NCBI RefSeq assembly: GCF_040412425.1
Contig: NC_089762.1
Location: forward strand, 18,667,712-18,731,711
Length of the DNA: 64,000 bases
DNA from: Macrobrachium rosenbergii
Lineage: Eukaryota > Arthropoda > Malacostraca > Decapoda > Palaemonidae
Direction of reading: 5' to 3'
Part shown: one piece after another, positions 1 through 11,829 of the stretch
Position numbering within the stretch: the first letter of the stretch is position 1
Layout: the number at the start of each line of letters is the position of its first letter
Notes under the pieces: generated by a model
The model's input: the letters and a program-made list of their open reading frames with translations, nothing else
Databases searched by the model: none
What the model was told of the DNA's origin: nothing
Position numbers and translations under genes: made by a program

Positions 1-1250
1 TATTCCTAATTACAGATTACCAATAAGCCAAAGACCCATCGTTGATAATTTGATAGAAGAAATGAAGAAAGATGGGGTAGTCACTCCTTCTAAATCTCCA
101 TATAATTCTCCATTACTACTTGTTCCAAAGAAAGATGGAAATTGGAGACTTGTGACAGATTATAGAAAGTTAAATTCCAACACCATCCCCGATAGAATGC
201 CAATGCCAGTGATTCAAGATATGTTAGCTCAATTAGGAGGTGCAAGGATAGTTTCATCTTTAGATGTACTTAGTGGATACTGGCAAGTACCCTTAGTTGA
301 AACCATACACAGCCTTCAGCACACACAAGGAACACTTGCAATTTGAAGTCATGCCATTTGGACTCACTTCAGCTCCTTTAACGTTTGTTAGATTAATGCT
401 TCAAATATTAGGGGATATAGAAAATGTTGCAGTTTACTTAGATGATATAATTTTTAGCAAAAATTTAGAAAGTCACCTCAAAACATTAGAAATAGTCCTG
501 GAAAGATTAAGAGGAGCAGGATTAAAAATCAAATGAAAGAAATGTCAATTCTTAATGAAATCTTTGGAATATTTAGGACATATAATTAGTGAAGATGGTC
601 TGCGAATGCAAGCAGGCAAGATAAAAGCAATAGTTGAATATCCAGCTCCTACCAATTTGAAAGCATTGAGACGATTCCTAGGAATGGTAGGCTACTATAG
701 ACCTTTCATTAAGGGCTTTGCTACAATAGCCAAACCATTAACAGAATTAACAAAGAAAGATGTCAAATATGAATGGAATAAAGAACAAGAGACAGCTTTC
801 CAAACATTAAAGAGTAAAATGACCAGAAATCCTGTACTAGTCTGCAGATTTCTCCAAAGACTTTTACTTAGCCTGTGATGCCTCAAGTACCGGGCTAGGG
901 GCTGTATTATTACAAAGGACAAAACAAGAATGAGAGCAGTATATTATGCCAGTAGAGTTTTGAATGCTTCAGAGAGAAATTATAGCACAATAGAAAGAGT
1001 GTTTAGCATTATACTGGGGTCTAAGGAAATTTAGACAATTCTAGGACAAAGTCAATGTACTTACTGATCACAAACCAATTTGTGATTTGTTTAAGAAGAG
1101 AACTTTTACAAATAACATGAAGTTCAATAGAAGACCATTGTCTTCAATCTCTCCTGGATTATAATGGAGTTAACGTGTCATATCTTGATCTATAAAGGGT
1201 CTGGATCAATATACAATTTCACAGTCCCATTCAGAGATCATTACTCTGCA
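1..1250 (+). pseudogene. Ty3/gypsy pol fragment (reverse transcriptase and RNase H), left-edge copy
   Basis: This is the remains of a Ty3/gypsy polymerase gene. It begins upstream of the window. Three plus-strand reading-frame pieces (50-346, 297-536, 555-878) follow one another with frameshifts near 300 and 535 and a stop near 534. Visible RT features are the fingers motif LVPKKDG, the palm segment SSLDVLSGYW, the MPFGL motif near 353 and the catalytic YLDD near 435-446. The thumb/connection LRRFLGMVGYYRPFIKGF follows. RNase H-like sequence (a SACDAS-type region and a TDHKP-like stretch near 1065) fades out by about 1250. No integrase or LTR is seen. The same family recurs, more decayed, at about 57000-63650. 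It cannot make a functional enzyme as it stands. Confidence 0.9.
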
Positions 1251-1835
1251 ATTAACGAAAACAGAAACTTTATAGTGAATACTATAAAACAAATATACAA
1301 AGATAAAGGACTCACCACCACTTGTTTGGGTCTTTGATTGATAATTGGCAAGAAACATTTGCGAGAACGACATCCGCTTGAAATAAGCGAATTCTCATCA
1401 CATGTAAAATATGAGACATACAATATGGACCAAATTGGTGATGCAGTGGAGAAATGGTGAGAGCATTAATAACCAAACGGAAAGTGTATGCAGCAAGCAG
1501 GAAGGGCCTGGCTGGCTTATTAGAAAAATAATACGACTTAAAGTGAGCGTATTATGCATTGGTGCCTGAGGAAAGAAGATAGGGGATTATGTTCCCTATC
1601 CCCCCAACCTGAGGAAGTAAGTTTGTGTTTAATCCTCCCTCCAACCGCAACAACTTTGTACATCTGTACCGTAGCGCGTATACCCATCAAGAGAACGCCC
1701 CAATACCGAATGGTTTCATTTCACAGAAAAAGTGAAAAAAAGGGTTGAGCACCATAAGCGAGTGAGTATCCTAAGTGGAATGTAAGTGGTTCCTTTCACT
1801 GGTAAAATTTCAGCAAAATTGAGAAAAGGAACGGA
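1251..1835. other. unassigned stretch between gypsy fragment and polymerase remnant
   Basis: No reading frame here is convincing. Short open stretches (for example plus strand 1554-1748) do not resemble anything I recognise. The stretch may hold the far 5' part of the Polinton-like element that follows, because the polymerase remnant starts directly after it. That is inference only. Confidence 0.3.
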
Positions 1836-3945
1836 TTGAGAATCTTCGTTTATGAAATCATGGGTGAGAAAAACAACCTCAACCTAATTTTGAGTAGAAA
1901 AGGTGGTAACGGAGATATGGTTCATCTCCTGCTCTTAGGAAACGAGCATTGTGTCATAATAAAAGATTTCGATGCATACTTTAAAAACCTCATCCACGAT
2001 AGAAGATGGAGGGAAGGAAACTTATTGTTGATCCTTTCAGTCTCTGCTAATGAGTAAGGAAGAGTTCGAAAGTCATCGCACTAACGTAACGCAAAGGTAA
2101 AACTTATTGCAAAACCTTTGAGCAAAAAACTCACTTTTCACAACCATCATAAAACACACCCACTACCACTTACATGTTACTTAGAGAGGCACTCGCCACA
2201 CCTATGGGCGAAGAGAAGGGCATAGTGAGTCATCACAAGATGATAAGTTTCAGCTACTTAGTCACAGACAGTAATGGCAGAGTGGTAAAGACTAAAACTT
2301 CAGTGGGTCAGCGTTCAGCCACCGAACTAGTGAATGCTTTAAACGAAGACTGGTCATCCATCACTCGGGAGTGATTTCACTACCCTATTAACATCACTCC
2401 CCGAGATGAAGAGCGGTTTACTCGAACCACCCAGTGCGAGTTGTCATAAAAAATCTGTAAAAACCACTGACAAACACAGACACTACGACCACATGAAAAA
2501 AGATAACTTTCTAGGCACATACTGTCAACTATGTAATCAGTTATGTTGTAACCACTATAAAACTTTACGGGTGTTCGCGCATAACGTCTTATGATTTAGG
2601 ACTGGTTTTGAAGAAATGGAGGGGTGACTACTCTACTCGGGTACAACCAAAAAGTGGTCTTAAATTTACAAGCGCCCTCGTGGACAACCTTCTGTTCCTA
2701 GACTTGCTTCAATTTCTTTCAGGTAGTCTACACAATGTTGCCCGAGAACATACAGCCAGTGGAAGAGACCTGACCGATGCCTGCTACCTGTTGCAACATT
2801 TACCCCGTGAGTCTAGGTTGAAGATCATTACGGGAAAACACTTGTTCCCATACGAGTACGTTGATGACGAAAACAAGTTGCTAGATAATCAGTTGCCCCC
2901 GCGCAAAGCCTTTTACTCTAGTCTGAAGGGGGAGGGTATCAGTGAGGAAGAATATCTACGTTGTTGGGAAATGTGGCATTTAGGCGGGTGCCAGACACTA
3001 AAAGGCTACATGATCACCTACTTGAAAACAGATGTCAGTTTACTAGCCAACTTGTTTCTCAACTGCCGTAAAAATCTTGTTTAGACAGTACGGCTTGGAT
3101 TGCGCTCAATATGCAAACTCCCTGGCTACGCCTACGATGCCATGCTAAAAGAGACGGGTGTAGTTCTAGATTGCCCGTATGACAAACATGTACTTTCAAA
3201 TACAGGAAAATACATGCAGGGGTTTTACCACCGTCGTGAGACAACATTCAGCGGCTAAAAATGTTGAAATAGGCAACCTGAAAGAGGGAGAGGGTGAGCC
3301 TTCCTATATTTTATATCAAGACTAACAGTCTGTACCCACCTTTCCATGACGGGAAGCTTCCAACGGGAGACGTACGCCAGCTACGTGAAGATGAGAAGAA
3401 TACCTTCATCAATGAAAATTTTTCCTCAAATGATGATGACGATGTGGGATACTGGCTGTTCATCGACACCAAACCACTTTCAGCTGAAGCAGCTATGAAT
3501 ACCGATGACCTGCCCCTCTGCTACATCAAAGAATTATACAAGAGGAAGAAATATCCCTGTATTGTAGAAACATCTTTAAAGAAGAGGGAGGAAAATGGGT
3601 CACTGCACGCACAAACTTCTCAGGGATCACGGAGCCAAAAAAAAAGCTATATGACAGCACTACCCCTTCTACGGTTGTATATGGAACTGGGGTTGGAAAT
3701 TGAGAAGGTTCACAAGGTATATTCCTTAAAGCAAAGGGAGTTTATGAGAGATTTTATCGAAGGTAACATAATAGCCAGAAAGAAAGCGAAGTGTCGAGAT
3801 GAACAAACGGCTTTTTAGCTGATGTCAAATTCGGTGTTTGGAAGCTGCTCAATGAATCCTATTAAGTACGCTATGAAAAGCAGCAACATTACTGACGAAG
3901 CGAGATTCTTCAAAGAAATATGCAGTCCAAATTTTTAAGGATTTT

Positions 3946-5213
3946 ACCGTTCTAAATCCAAACTGCGTGCTTTGCATGAGTGATTAAAGTTAAATAGGTG
4001 GATGTGGCTAATTTTGTGAGATTTCAAATTCTAGAAATAGCCAAACTACACATGTACCGGTACTGGTACAAAGTAATTAAACCCACTTACAGTGACTGAG
4101 CTCGACTGATATCCTGCAACACTGACTTATTTTTTCTTTGAATGTAGATAATTTACTCCACAAATATAGGAAATACCCATTTAAAGACTTTCTAGACTTA
4201 AGTAATTTTGACTTGGGGCATCCTCTCTACAGTGTTCATAATAAAGGTCACTTGGGTTTGCTTAACTCGGAAGTGGGTGAAATGATTATAAATGTGATCG
4301 TAGCTCTTAAACCTGAGGCTTATTCAGTTTTAATCAACAATAAAAGTGTAATACTTAGAAGCAAAGGAGTGCAAAAGTGCCACCGCAATGTATTATCCCA
4401 CACTGATTATGATGTGGCTCTTTACGCGGGAAACCAACTCATCCCAGTGCGAAACAAACGTAAAAGGACAAGTTGTCACAACAGCACAAAGAAAAAAAAA
4501 AGCCTTCAGCGGGTTCGATGATGAACGTTACCATCTAAGCCCAAAAGAGTCACTAGCTTACGGTCACCCATCCATACCCACCGTTCTAAATCCAAACTGC
4601 GTGCTTTGCATGAGTGATTAAAGTTAAATAGGTGGATGTGGCTAATTTCGTGAGATTTCAAATTCTAGAAATAGCCAAACTACACATGTACCGGTACTGG
4701 TACAAAGTAATTAAACCCACTTACAGTGACTGAGCTCGACTGATATCCTGCAACACTGACTTATTTTTTTCTTTGAATGTAGATAATTTGCTCCACAAAT
4801 ATAGGAAATACCCATTTAAAGACTTTCTAGACTTAAGTAATTTTGACCTGGGGCATCCTCTCTACAGTGTTCATAATAAAGGTCAGTTGGGTTTGCTTAA
4901 CTCAGAAGTGGGTGAAATGATTATAAATGCGATCGTAGCTCTTAAACCTGAGGCTTATTCAGTTTTAATCAACAATAAAAGTGTAATACTTAGAAGCAAA
5001 GGAGTGCAAAAGTGCCACCGCAATGTATTATCCCACACTGATTATGATGTGGCTCTTTACGCGGGAAACCAACTCGTCCCAGTGCGAAACAAACGTAAAA
5101 GGACACGTTGTCACAACAGCACAAAGAAAAAAAAAGCCTTCAGCGGGTTCGATGATGAACGTTACCATCTAAGCCCAGAAGAGTCACTAGCTTACGGTCA
5201 CCCATCCATACCC
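3946..5213 (+). repeat. 634-bp tandem duplication inside pPolB copy 1
   Basis: Unit 1 is 3946-4579 and unit 2 is 4580-5213. Both begin ACCGTTCTAAATCC and both end at CCATACCC. Identity by eye is about 98 percent, with a few substitutions and a one-base length change in a T run. Each unit holds the palm motif C region, the thumb and the C-terminal LAYGH block of the polymerase. The high identity beside a much older decay of the gene suggests the duplication came after the gene died. Confidence 0.95.
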
Positions 5214-5480
5214 ACCAGAATGGAGGGGGAGGAGGTACAACAACCTGATGCTGAAGATAAAGATGATAGTGACGAAGACAGCCTTTTCATACACATACCT
5301 TCAGAGGATGGTGAGGAGTTAGAAGAGGAGGAGGAGTTGCAGCAGCAGCAGCGGCACATAAAAGAACGAGAAGAATTCTTCCTTCGCCTATCTTCGGAGC
5401 AGCAGGAGGAACAGGAACAACAGTGGCAGCAGCAGCAGCAGGAACATCCAAAACAATGGAGATGAACAGCTGACCAGGTT

Positions 5481-5564
5481 GATCTGCGCATCTTAGCAAT
5501 GGAAGAATATGAAATGATGATAGATCTGCGCATCTTAGCAATGGAAGAATATGAAATGATGATA
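5481..5564 (+). repeat. 42-bp direct repeat, two perfect units
   Basis: Units 5481-5522 and 5523-5564 are identical. Each encodes the 14-residue block DLRILAMEEYEMMI in the same frame. They lie in a charged, probably helical tail after the Glu/Gln-rich part of pPolB copy 1. A further Lys/Glu-rich stretch and a (TAC)n run at 5703-5724 follow. Confidence 0.9.
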
Positions 5565-5724
5565 AAAAAAACAAGTTAGAAGTAGTAAGAAGACGAGCAG
5601 GGCTAAAAGAAATTTGAGGGGAATTTTTCGAGTTGGAAAAGCAAAGGCTAGATCTTCTCAAATTGTTAAAGAAGAAGAAGACCAAGAAGCAGGAGGAGTA
5701 TAATACTACTACTACTACTACTAC

Positions 5725-6048
5725 GTTTTGAAGTCTTAGGAAGAGCAAATTCTCTCATTCATTCAGCAACTGGAAACCTCACGAAGATAAGGGCGAAGAG
5801 GATGACTTGGGTATCACTACCCATCAGACTGATGGTGATGACAACTCCTGTGTTTTTCCTGGAAGGAGGAGACAGTAATCTGCCATAGAGCACATACGTG
5901 TTAACTACCCAGACAGATATTGAAAAACAAAATAATGTTCCGTGATTTCCATCGTCGCCAAACAATAGTTCATTTCAGTTGAGTGACTATAGTGGCAGTA
6001 CTAAGTAGTGGTTCATTCAGGTTTATCGTAACATCAAATTCTATCATA
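5725..6048. other. intervening sequence, nothing recognised
   Basis: Lies between the pPolB copy 1 tail and the hAT-like transposase. It has no supported coding region or repeat. Confidence 0.5.
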
Positions 6049-7796
6049 ATGGCACCAACATACATTCAAGCCTACAAAAAGAGCTGGGAATCATTTCCAG
6101 GATTAAAACCTTGGCTTAAACCTTCAGAAAGAGACAAAACCAAGGCTTATTGTTCGTATTGTAAATGCGAGATCACGGCAAAACTCAGTGATTTGAAAAG
6201 ACATACAACTTCAGTTAAACATGTTCGAGCTGCAGAACCTTTTTCTAAGCCAAGACAACCAAGATTACCATTCTCACAAATCAGTGACAGCCAACGCCGT
6301 GAAACTAGCCAAGCAGAAGGATGAATAGCAATGATAATAGCTGAGCATACTTCTTTTTTAACTGTGGATCATGTGTCAGAAGCTTGCAAAACAATGTTTA
6401 GTGACAGCAGTGCAGTGAAAAATATGATATTACACCAAACTAAATGCAAAAATATAATTGTAAAATGTGCTTGCACCTCATTTTATAGATATTCTAAAGG
6501 CAGATATTGGTGCTGAAAAATACAGCCTTATAATAGAAGAATCAACTGATATTTCTGCGATAAAGCTGCTTGGCGTAACTGTGCGGTATTTCAGTAGAGA
6601 ATTTAAGAAAATAGTGTCAACCTTTCTTGGAATAGTGGAATTAGAGGATGGAACTGTACAATCGATTGTAAATGCCTTAAGAAGGATTTGGGGCTTCCAA
6701 ACTTAATCATGGTACGTTGTGTATGCCACTCAGTTCAATTGGCTTTATCTCATGCTGTGGCAGAAACACTAACTAGAAACAGATTTTTTGGTACGAGAAA
6801 CTTACAGTTGGTTTAGTCATTCATCTAAAAGACGGCTAATCTACAAGACACTGTTTGAAGCTTTGAATGATGGGCGACAACGACGGCTAATCTACAAGAC
6901 ACTGTTTGAAGCTTTGAATGATGGGCGACAACCACTCCAGTGACCCGCATTTTGCGTCAGTGGGAAGAAATTAAAATGCACTTCAGTATAACAAGGTCAG
7001 ATGATAAGTGCTATACTGCAGAGATGGTGTACAATATGTACAATGACCCCATCAATAAACTTCATATGCTCTTTCTGCCACCAGTGCTACAGGATATTCA
7101 GAGAACTGTGAAAGTGTTTCAAGGTGAAAATGTAGACCCTACCAAACTGCTGTCCGACCTTTCTTATCTCATTATTGCTACAATTAGGAAAGTTTTGATA
7201 TCTACCTCAAGAGCTGACCCTTAATCTCTAATATTGCCAGTTATGTTGACCCCAGAACACACTTGGGCAATGAATTTGAGGATGTGTTCAAGCTCAAATT
7301 TGACACCAGAAGCTCAACGACAACTTTGTGAACGTTGCATTTCATGTGTTGTTAATTTGTGTGATGAACTAAGAAACAGATTACCTGATAACTTTAGAGT
7401 TTAAAAAAAGTCATTGATTTCAGTTGAAGAATGTCTGAAAATGGTTGAACAGCCAGTAACAGAAATTGCCAAAGTTTTAGGGCATCTTCCTGAACAAATA
7501 GACAAGATTGACTTCAGTGGCGAAACCTAACAGTTGTTCAATTCCAAGAGACCACATCAACTGTTAGTGCTCTAATTGCAGTAAGTGGGCTCCGCAGAGT
7601 AGGTAAATGCTGCCATTCATATGAAATACCAGTAGTAGTAGTTATAAAACAGACAGGAACAGTGGCAGCATACAGTGATGCAAGATCATCAGCAGCTGCT
7701 ACAACTTCTGCAAGTTCCCCGGTCCCATGTCAATTATTAGCTGAGGAAGCTGACGAGGATGTAGATGACATTATCTTTTCCCTCAACTTGGAGTAA
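6049..7796 (+). pseudogene. hAT-like transposase with N-terminal BED zinc finger, decayed
   Basis: The start ATG at 6049 opens a 90-residue N-terminus with a BED-type finger: CSYC followed by His-x5-His (LKRHTTSVKH). Such fingers bind the transposon ends. After a stop and a frameshift near 6325 and 6480, a hAT-like core appears with YSLIIEESTDISAIK, the conserved acidic DESTD-type block. A later segment at 6940-7224 reads as the helical middle part. The frame is lost repeatedly, then ends with DDIIFSLNLE and a stop at 7794-7796. A 51-bp in-frame duplication lies at 6831-6932. No terminal inverted repeats were identified. It could be a domesticated or ZBED-like relative, but the many breaks make a dead transposon copy more likely. 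Confidence 0.75.
6831..6932 (+). repeat. 51-bp direct repeat in the hAT-like copy
   Basis: Units 6831-6881 and 6882-6932 are near-identical (GACGGCTAATCTACAAGACA...). The period is 17 codons, so the duplication did not itself shift the frame. Confidence 0.9.
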
Positions 7797-7989
7797 GTTA
7801 TTTAAGGACATACACTTCTAGTAAATAGTCGTCTCACCAGCAATTTGTTTATTTGTTTTTTTGTAGAATCTGAAGCAACAGCAATTTATTTTAGTATATA
7901 ATAATTGTTATATTATACAACCTAAATGATGATAATTATCACCATCTTCTAATATTAGTATCATCACCACTAGAACCCATATACAGGGT

Positions 7990-9360
7990 GGAAACTTAAT
8001 TTCTAGTGCATTTCGGACCTCAATCTAGCTCATTTACGTCTAACACATTTGGCAACACTGTTTTCGTTAAAGTATCCAGTTATGCTCTCTTACATGGTGT
8101 GATAACCACACTAATTCTATGTTTTCAAATAAAATTGGTGCAACAGTATCAGGACTGTCAAATGCGCAAGTATGGCAGAAAAGTAATTGCAATGCCTGAA
8201 ATGTCTTCATTTTATTCAACCAAAATGGGAGCAATTGTTTGAGCTGACCAATACATTGGCTCCTATCAGGTTTTTCAAAAGATCTTGACGTGGTGGCGGA
8301 CGCTTTAGTTTTTCTTGCAAGATGACAATCTGCGATTGTCAACATACTACTTATACAAAATGTACCAAAAACAGAGAATCGTTGATCATTACTCTGCTTT
8401 AGGAAGAATAATTCATTGTATAACTGTTAAAGCAGCAGCACAGCTTAATGGAAAATCACATAATTATTGCCCATTGTCACACCAGCAGAGATTGTGTAGC
8501 CTGCACAGACTGCTGAGGAGATGGTGGGAGGAAGCAAACAAATTTCTGCTGCAAGACCTGCCCGAGAAACCCTGGACTCCATTCAAAGGACTATTTTGAG
8601 GCCTATCATTACAAAACAAGGTTTCATAAAAAAAAGTGAAGCAAATTATTTTAAGTAAAATCTTACTGATTTTAGGGCTGAAGTATTTTGTATATTCAAG
8701 ACACTGATCAATTACATATGTTAATACCTTTAGCAAATACTGAAATATATTGTTGCCTATGCATGCATGCATGTAGGTATATTAAACAAAAATTTACCAT
8801 GCAACTGTGCTATATTCAAGTTTACCAGATATCACTCTGATAATGAAAACTGAATAACTCATATGAACATACAAAGTATTGTGTATGACATCACTGTCAT
8901 TTAAGAAATATGGCTTTAATACCAAAAATGCCTAAATGACCTTAAAATTTCAATTCAAAATAATGGTTATAAATTTACTTCCTGAATAATGAAGCACCTC
9001 TAATAGGGTTGCCAAATTGGTAATGAACTGAATACCTCACAACAGGGACGCAACCATCCTAGGCAAACAGAATACCACATGATTGGGACAACCATCCTAA
9101 GTAAACAGAATATCACATAACAGGGACACAACCATCCTAAGCAAACAGAATATTGTACCACATAGATACACAACCACCTAAGCAAACAGAATACCACATA
9201 ATAGGGACAACCATCCTAAGCACAGAGAATACCACATAATAGGGATGCAACCCTTCACAAGCAAACAGCATAACACATAAAAGGGATTTGCCATCTTGAG
9301 AAAGCTTTGATAGTTGACTTCTAAAACAAAAATGCAATCAAACTACCCTAGGAACTTCAA
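7990..9360. repeat. composite dispersed repeat, unit 1
   Basis: Much of this stretch recurs at 9966-11290 at roughly 75 percent identity. Shared blocks run from GTGATAACCACA near 8100, through AGGAGATGGTGGGAGGAAGC near 8515, to a minisatellite near 9035-9275. The open frame at 8315-8599 is matched by a longer one in unit 2 (10435-10815), but neither resembles a known protein. The unit may be a non-autonomous transposon or the decayed body of an unknown element. Confidence 0.65.
9035..9275. repeat. minisatellite of about 38-42 bp, roughly six copies
   Basis: Imperfect tandem copies of a unit like ATAGGGACACAACCATCC followed by TAAGCAAACAGAATACCACA. The same unit recurs in a shorter array at 11130-11270 in the second composite unit. 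The minisatellite is therefore an original part of the dispersed repeat. Confidence 0.85.
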
Positions 9361-9402
9361 CAGGAGGATACACCTGACTGGCATCCTCAACCCAGGAAGA
9401 AA

Positions 9403-9965
9403 TATTTAACAGAATGTTAACCTTTGGAGTTCATCAATCCAAAATGAAAAGAGAGCTTAAGTGATATTAGCAAGATTATGAATAGGTCATATGAGTAACA
9501 CGAGTATTTAATGACAATTCCGCATGGGGACATCTCTTATTGCAATGTTTGCAACAATTTTAACTGTAAAGCATATTCTATGTGATTGCCCAATTTTTAA
9601 TAGACAAAGAACTTTATATTTAGGTCTTAAATCATTATCAGAAATATCCAAATCAGATAATTTGCCCAATTTTTAATAGACAAAGAAATTTATATTTAGG
9701 TCTTAAATCATTATCAGAAATATCCGAATCAGATAAATTTTTCATTATACAGTTTTAATAATTTTAAGAAAAGACTAATTTGATCAATAAAAGTTAACAT
9801 TTTTATATTTTATTGTAATAGTTAAACTTTTGTCATTTTTATCTAATTCAGTTTGTATATTATATTTGTGTACTGTAATAATTTCCTCCCGAACGTTTTC
9901 GGGCCAGCACTGTAAGAGTCTAGTTGGACTCATTGGGTTGGTAGATTTTAATTATATATGTATAT
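9403..9965 (+). pseudogene. 3' end of a non-LTR retrotransposon (LINE) ORF2 plus 3' UTR
   Basis: Around 9530-9640 a short frame reads CNVCNN and, after one frameshift, VKHILCDCPIFNRQR. This is the Cys/His motif near the C-terminus of many arthropod LINE polymerases. The sequence that follows is AT-rich 3' UTR. The fragment separates two copies of the composite-repeat border (GAGGATACACCTGACTGGCA at about 9365 and 9976). It is a 5'-truncated insertion, typical of target-primed reverse transcription. A 76-bp direct repeat overlaps the coding part. Confidence 0.65.
9587..9738 (+). repeat. 76-bp tandem duplication in the LINE 3' fragment
   Basis: Units 9587-9662 and 9663-9738 both start TGCCCAATTTTTAATAGACA and differ at a few positions. 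Confidence 0.9.
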
Positions 9966-11290
9966 ATATCAACATGAGGATACACCTGACTGGCACCCTC
10001 AATCCTGGAAGAAAGGGCCTCCCCTCCCCCCAAATTCTAAAAAGGGAAAAAGAATAATCCTTTTGAATAAGGTGGTTTCTATTTTGAAAGCATCTCGATA
10101 TGTTCTTATGTGGTGTTATAACCATATTCAGTCTGTACTTCCTGTAAAAACTGGTCCAAAGGTACATCAACGTTGAAATCATATGTAGAGAATTTGTAAT
10201 TACCTCTCTGATGTACTTGCAAATTATAAAACCTGAAATATCTTTATTTTATTCAACAGAAATGGGAAGAATTAACAGAGCTAACCACTACATTTCCTCC
10301 TATCAGGTTTTTCTAGACCCTGAAATGGTGGCAGAAGCTTTTTTTTTCTTACTAGAGACTGCTAACTGTCAACAGATACCTCTTATATAAAATACACAAA
10401 AAACTACAAAAAGAGCAAATCTTCCATCACCAGTGTGGTGAATGAAGGGCTCAATTATCACTTGGTTGGGCAAGTTAGGAACCTGGCTTTCAGAAGAATT
10501 TATTGTTTAACTGTTGAAGAAGCTGAGCAGCTCAATAGAAAATTACATAATTGCCCATCATTCAACTACCAGAGATTGTGCAGACGGCGGCCACCATCGA
10601 GGAGATGGTGGAAGGAAGCAAACAAACTATTTCAGTACAACAAACCTGCCTGTGAAACCCTGGGCTCCATCCAAAGGGCTGTTTTGAGGCCTATCACACA
10701 AATCAAAAGTTTAATAAAGGCTTGCTCCAAAAGTAAGGAAAGAACAATCTTACTGATTTTTCGGATTATGTATTGTGTGTACTTCAAGACACCGATCAAC
10801 TTGAAATGGTTATAACCTTTGGCAAATACTTGAAATATATAGCATTATTACACAAAAATTTATAAATTCAATTGACTACCAAATTCAAGTTCACCAAATA
10901 TTACTTACTAATGAAAACTGATGAACTCATATGAACATGCTAAGTACTGTAAATCATATACACACTATCTTATACACAAATCAATTGAACAAAGGTCAGT
11001 TATTTGAGAAAATTGGTTTCCATTAAAAAAAAATGCCTAATAAACTTTAAATTTTAATCCAAAATATTCATTATCAATTTACTGGACACTGGAATTTTTA
11101 ATATGATAGCTAAACTGGTAATGAACCGAATACCTCATAACAGGGATGCAACAATCCTAAGCAAGCAGAAAATCACATAACAGGGATGCACCATCCTACA
11201 AAAACAGAATATCACAAATAGGGAACAACCATTTTAAGCAAACAAAACACTGCATAATAGGGACCCACCATCGTCGAACTGGCCCGGGAA
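9966..11290. repeat. composite dispersed repeat, unit 2
   Basis: Second copy of the unit at 7990-9360. It starts with GAGGATACACCTGACTGGCA, runs through a GGTGGTTTCTATTTTGAAAG block and the 10435-10815 open frame (126 codons, function not recognised), and ends with the shorter minisatellite at about 11130-11270. Confidence 0.65.
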
Positions 11291-11660
11291 CTTCTCTACA
11301 GGAGGATACACTTTACTGGTACCCTCAACACTGGAAGAAAGGGCCTCCCCCTCAAATCAGAAAAGGATAAAGGATATTCCTTTGAATGAGGTGGTTTCTT
11401 TGGTGAAAATACCCCACTATCATGTTCTTACTTGGCATGATAACCAGATCCAGGCAAAAAAGGACACAGGTAAAAATATCACAGGAAAAAAAGAGCCAGG
11501 GCAATGTTAACACTGTTCCTGTCTTTAATAGAAATGTTACCCATCGGATTCTCATTTCTTTCAGTAAAGGAACAGGTAGAACTGAAGCTAAATTTTGTTG
11601 AAAATTTGTAAAATAGAACAAAATCATTGGATCTTCGTATAACTGGGCAACATCAACCTG
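11291..11660. repeat. composite dispersed repeat, unit 3 (partial)
   Basis: Begins with GGAGGATACACTTTACTGGT and a GGAAGAAAGGGCCTCCCC block matching the start of unit 2, then diverges after about 11450. With units 1 and 2 it forms a head-to-tail series. Confidence 0.55.
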
Positions 11661-11829
11661 GAAGGATTAAGGCAAGCCAGTTGAGGTCACTGTGACCACA
11701 GGTTGTCTAAGCCAGTAAAATTTTTTGAGCAAGTGGTTGGTACAAGGTCACATTGAGATGACCTGTCTATGTACAGTATATAAATTTGTTCCTCTCTGTA
11801 GTATGTCATTATCCCTGAAGAAAGTGACT

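Larger units (their letters stand above)
1836..5564 (+). pseudogene. protein-primed family B DNA polymerase (pPolB) of a Polinton-like element, copy 1
   Basis: pPolB replicates Polinton/adinto-like DNA from a terminal protein. The copy is broken into many frames but is collinear with the family. 1836-2057 has the region before the exonuclease (GNEHCVIIKDFDAYF). 2406-2594 has the zinc-like Cys/His region followed by the ExoII-type FAHN. 2608-3084 has FPYEYVDDENKL and the ExoIII-type YLKTDVSLLA. 3294-3818 has a worn palm motif A (TNSLYP). Motif B (LMSNSVFG) follows near 3820-3850. Motif C reads CNTD (4115-4126) where an Asp-Thr-Asp is normal, so a catalytic Asp is replaced by Asn. The C-terminal FDDERYHL ... 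LAYGH is typical of the family. The palm/thumb part is tandemly duplicated. A long Glu/Gln-rich tail (5220-5460) is encoded by CAG/GAG runs. No capsid or integrase genes accompany this copy. Confidence 0.85.

Noticed and set aside
4100..4141. Apparent intron 3' splice site (T-rich tract then TAG) before the polymerase thumb region in pPolB copy 1
   Set aside because: Sequence upstream of it still reads, with stops, as the palm region up to motif C (HMYRYWYKVIKPTYSD, then CNTD). The T tract is therefore worn coding sequence, not an intron.
5198..5748. Minus-strand Cys/Ser- and Val-rich open frames
   Set aside because: They are antisense of the CAG/GAG-rich polymerase tail and carry no real domain.
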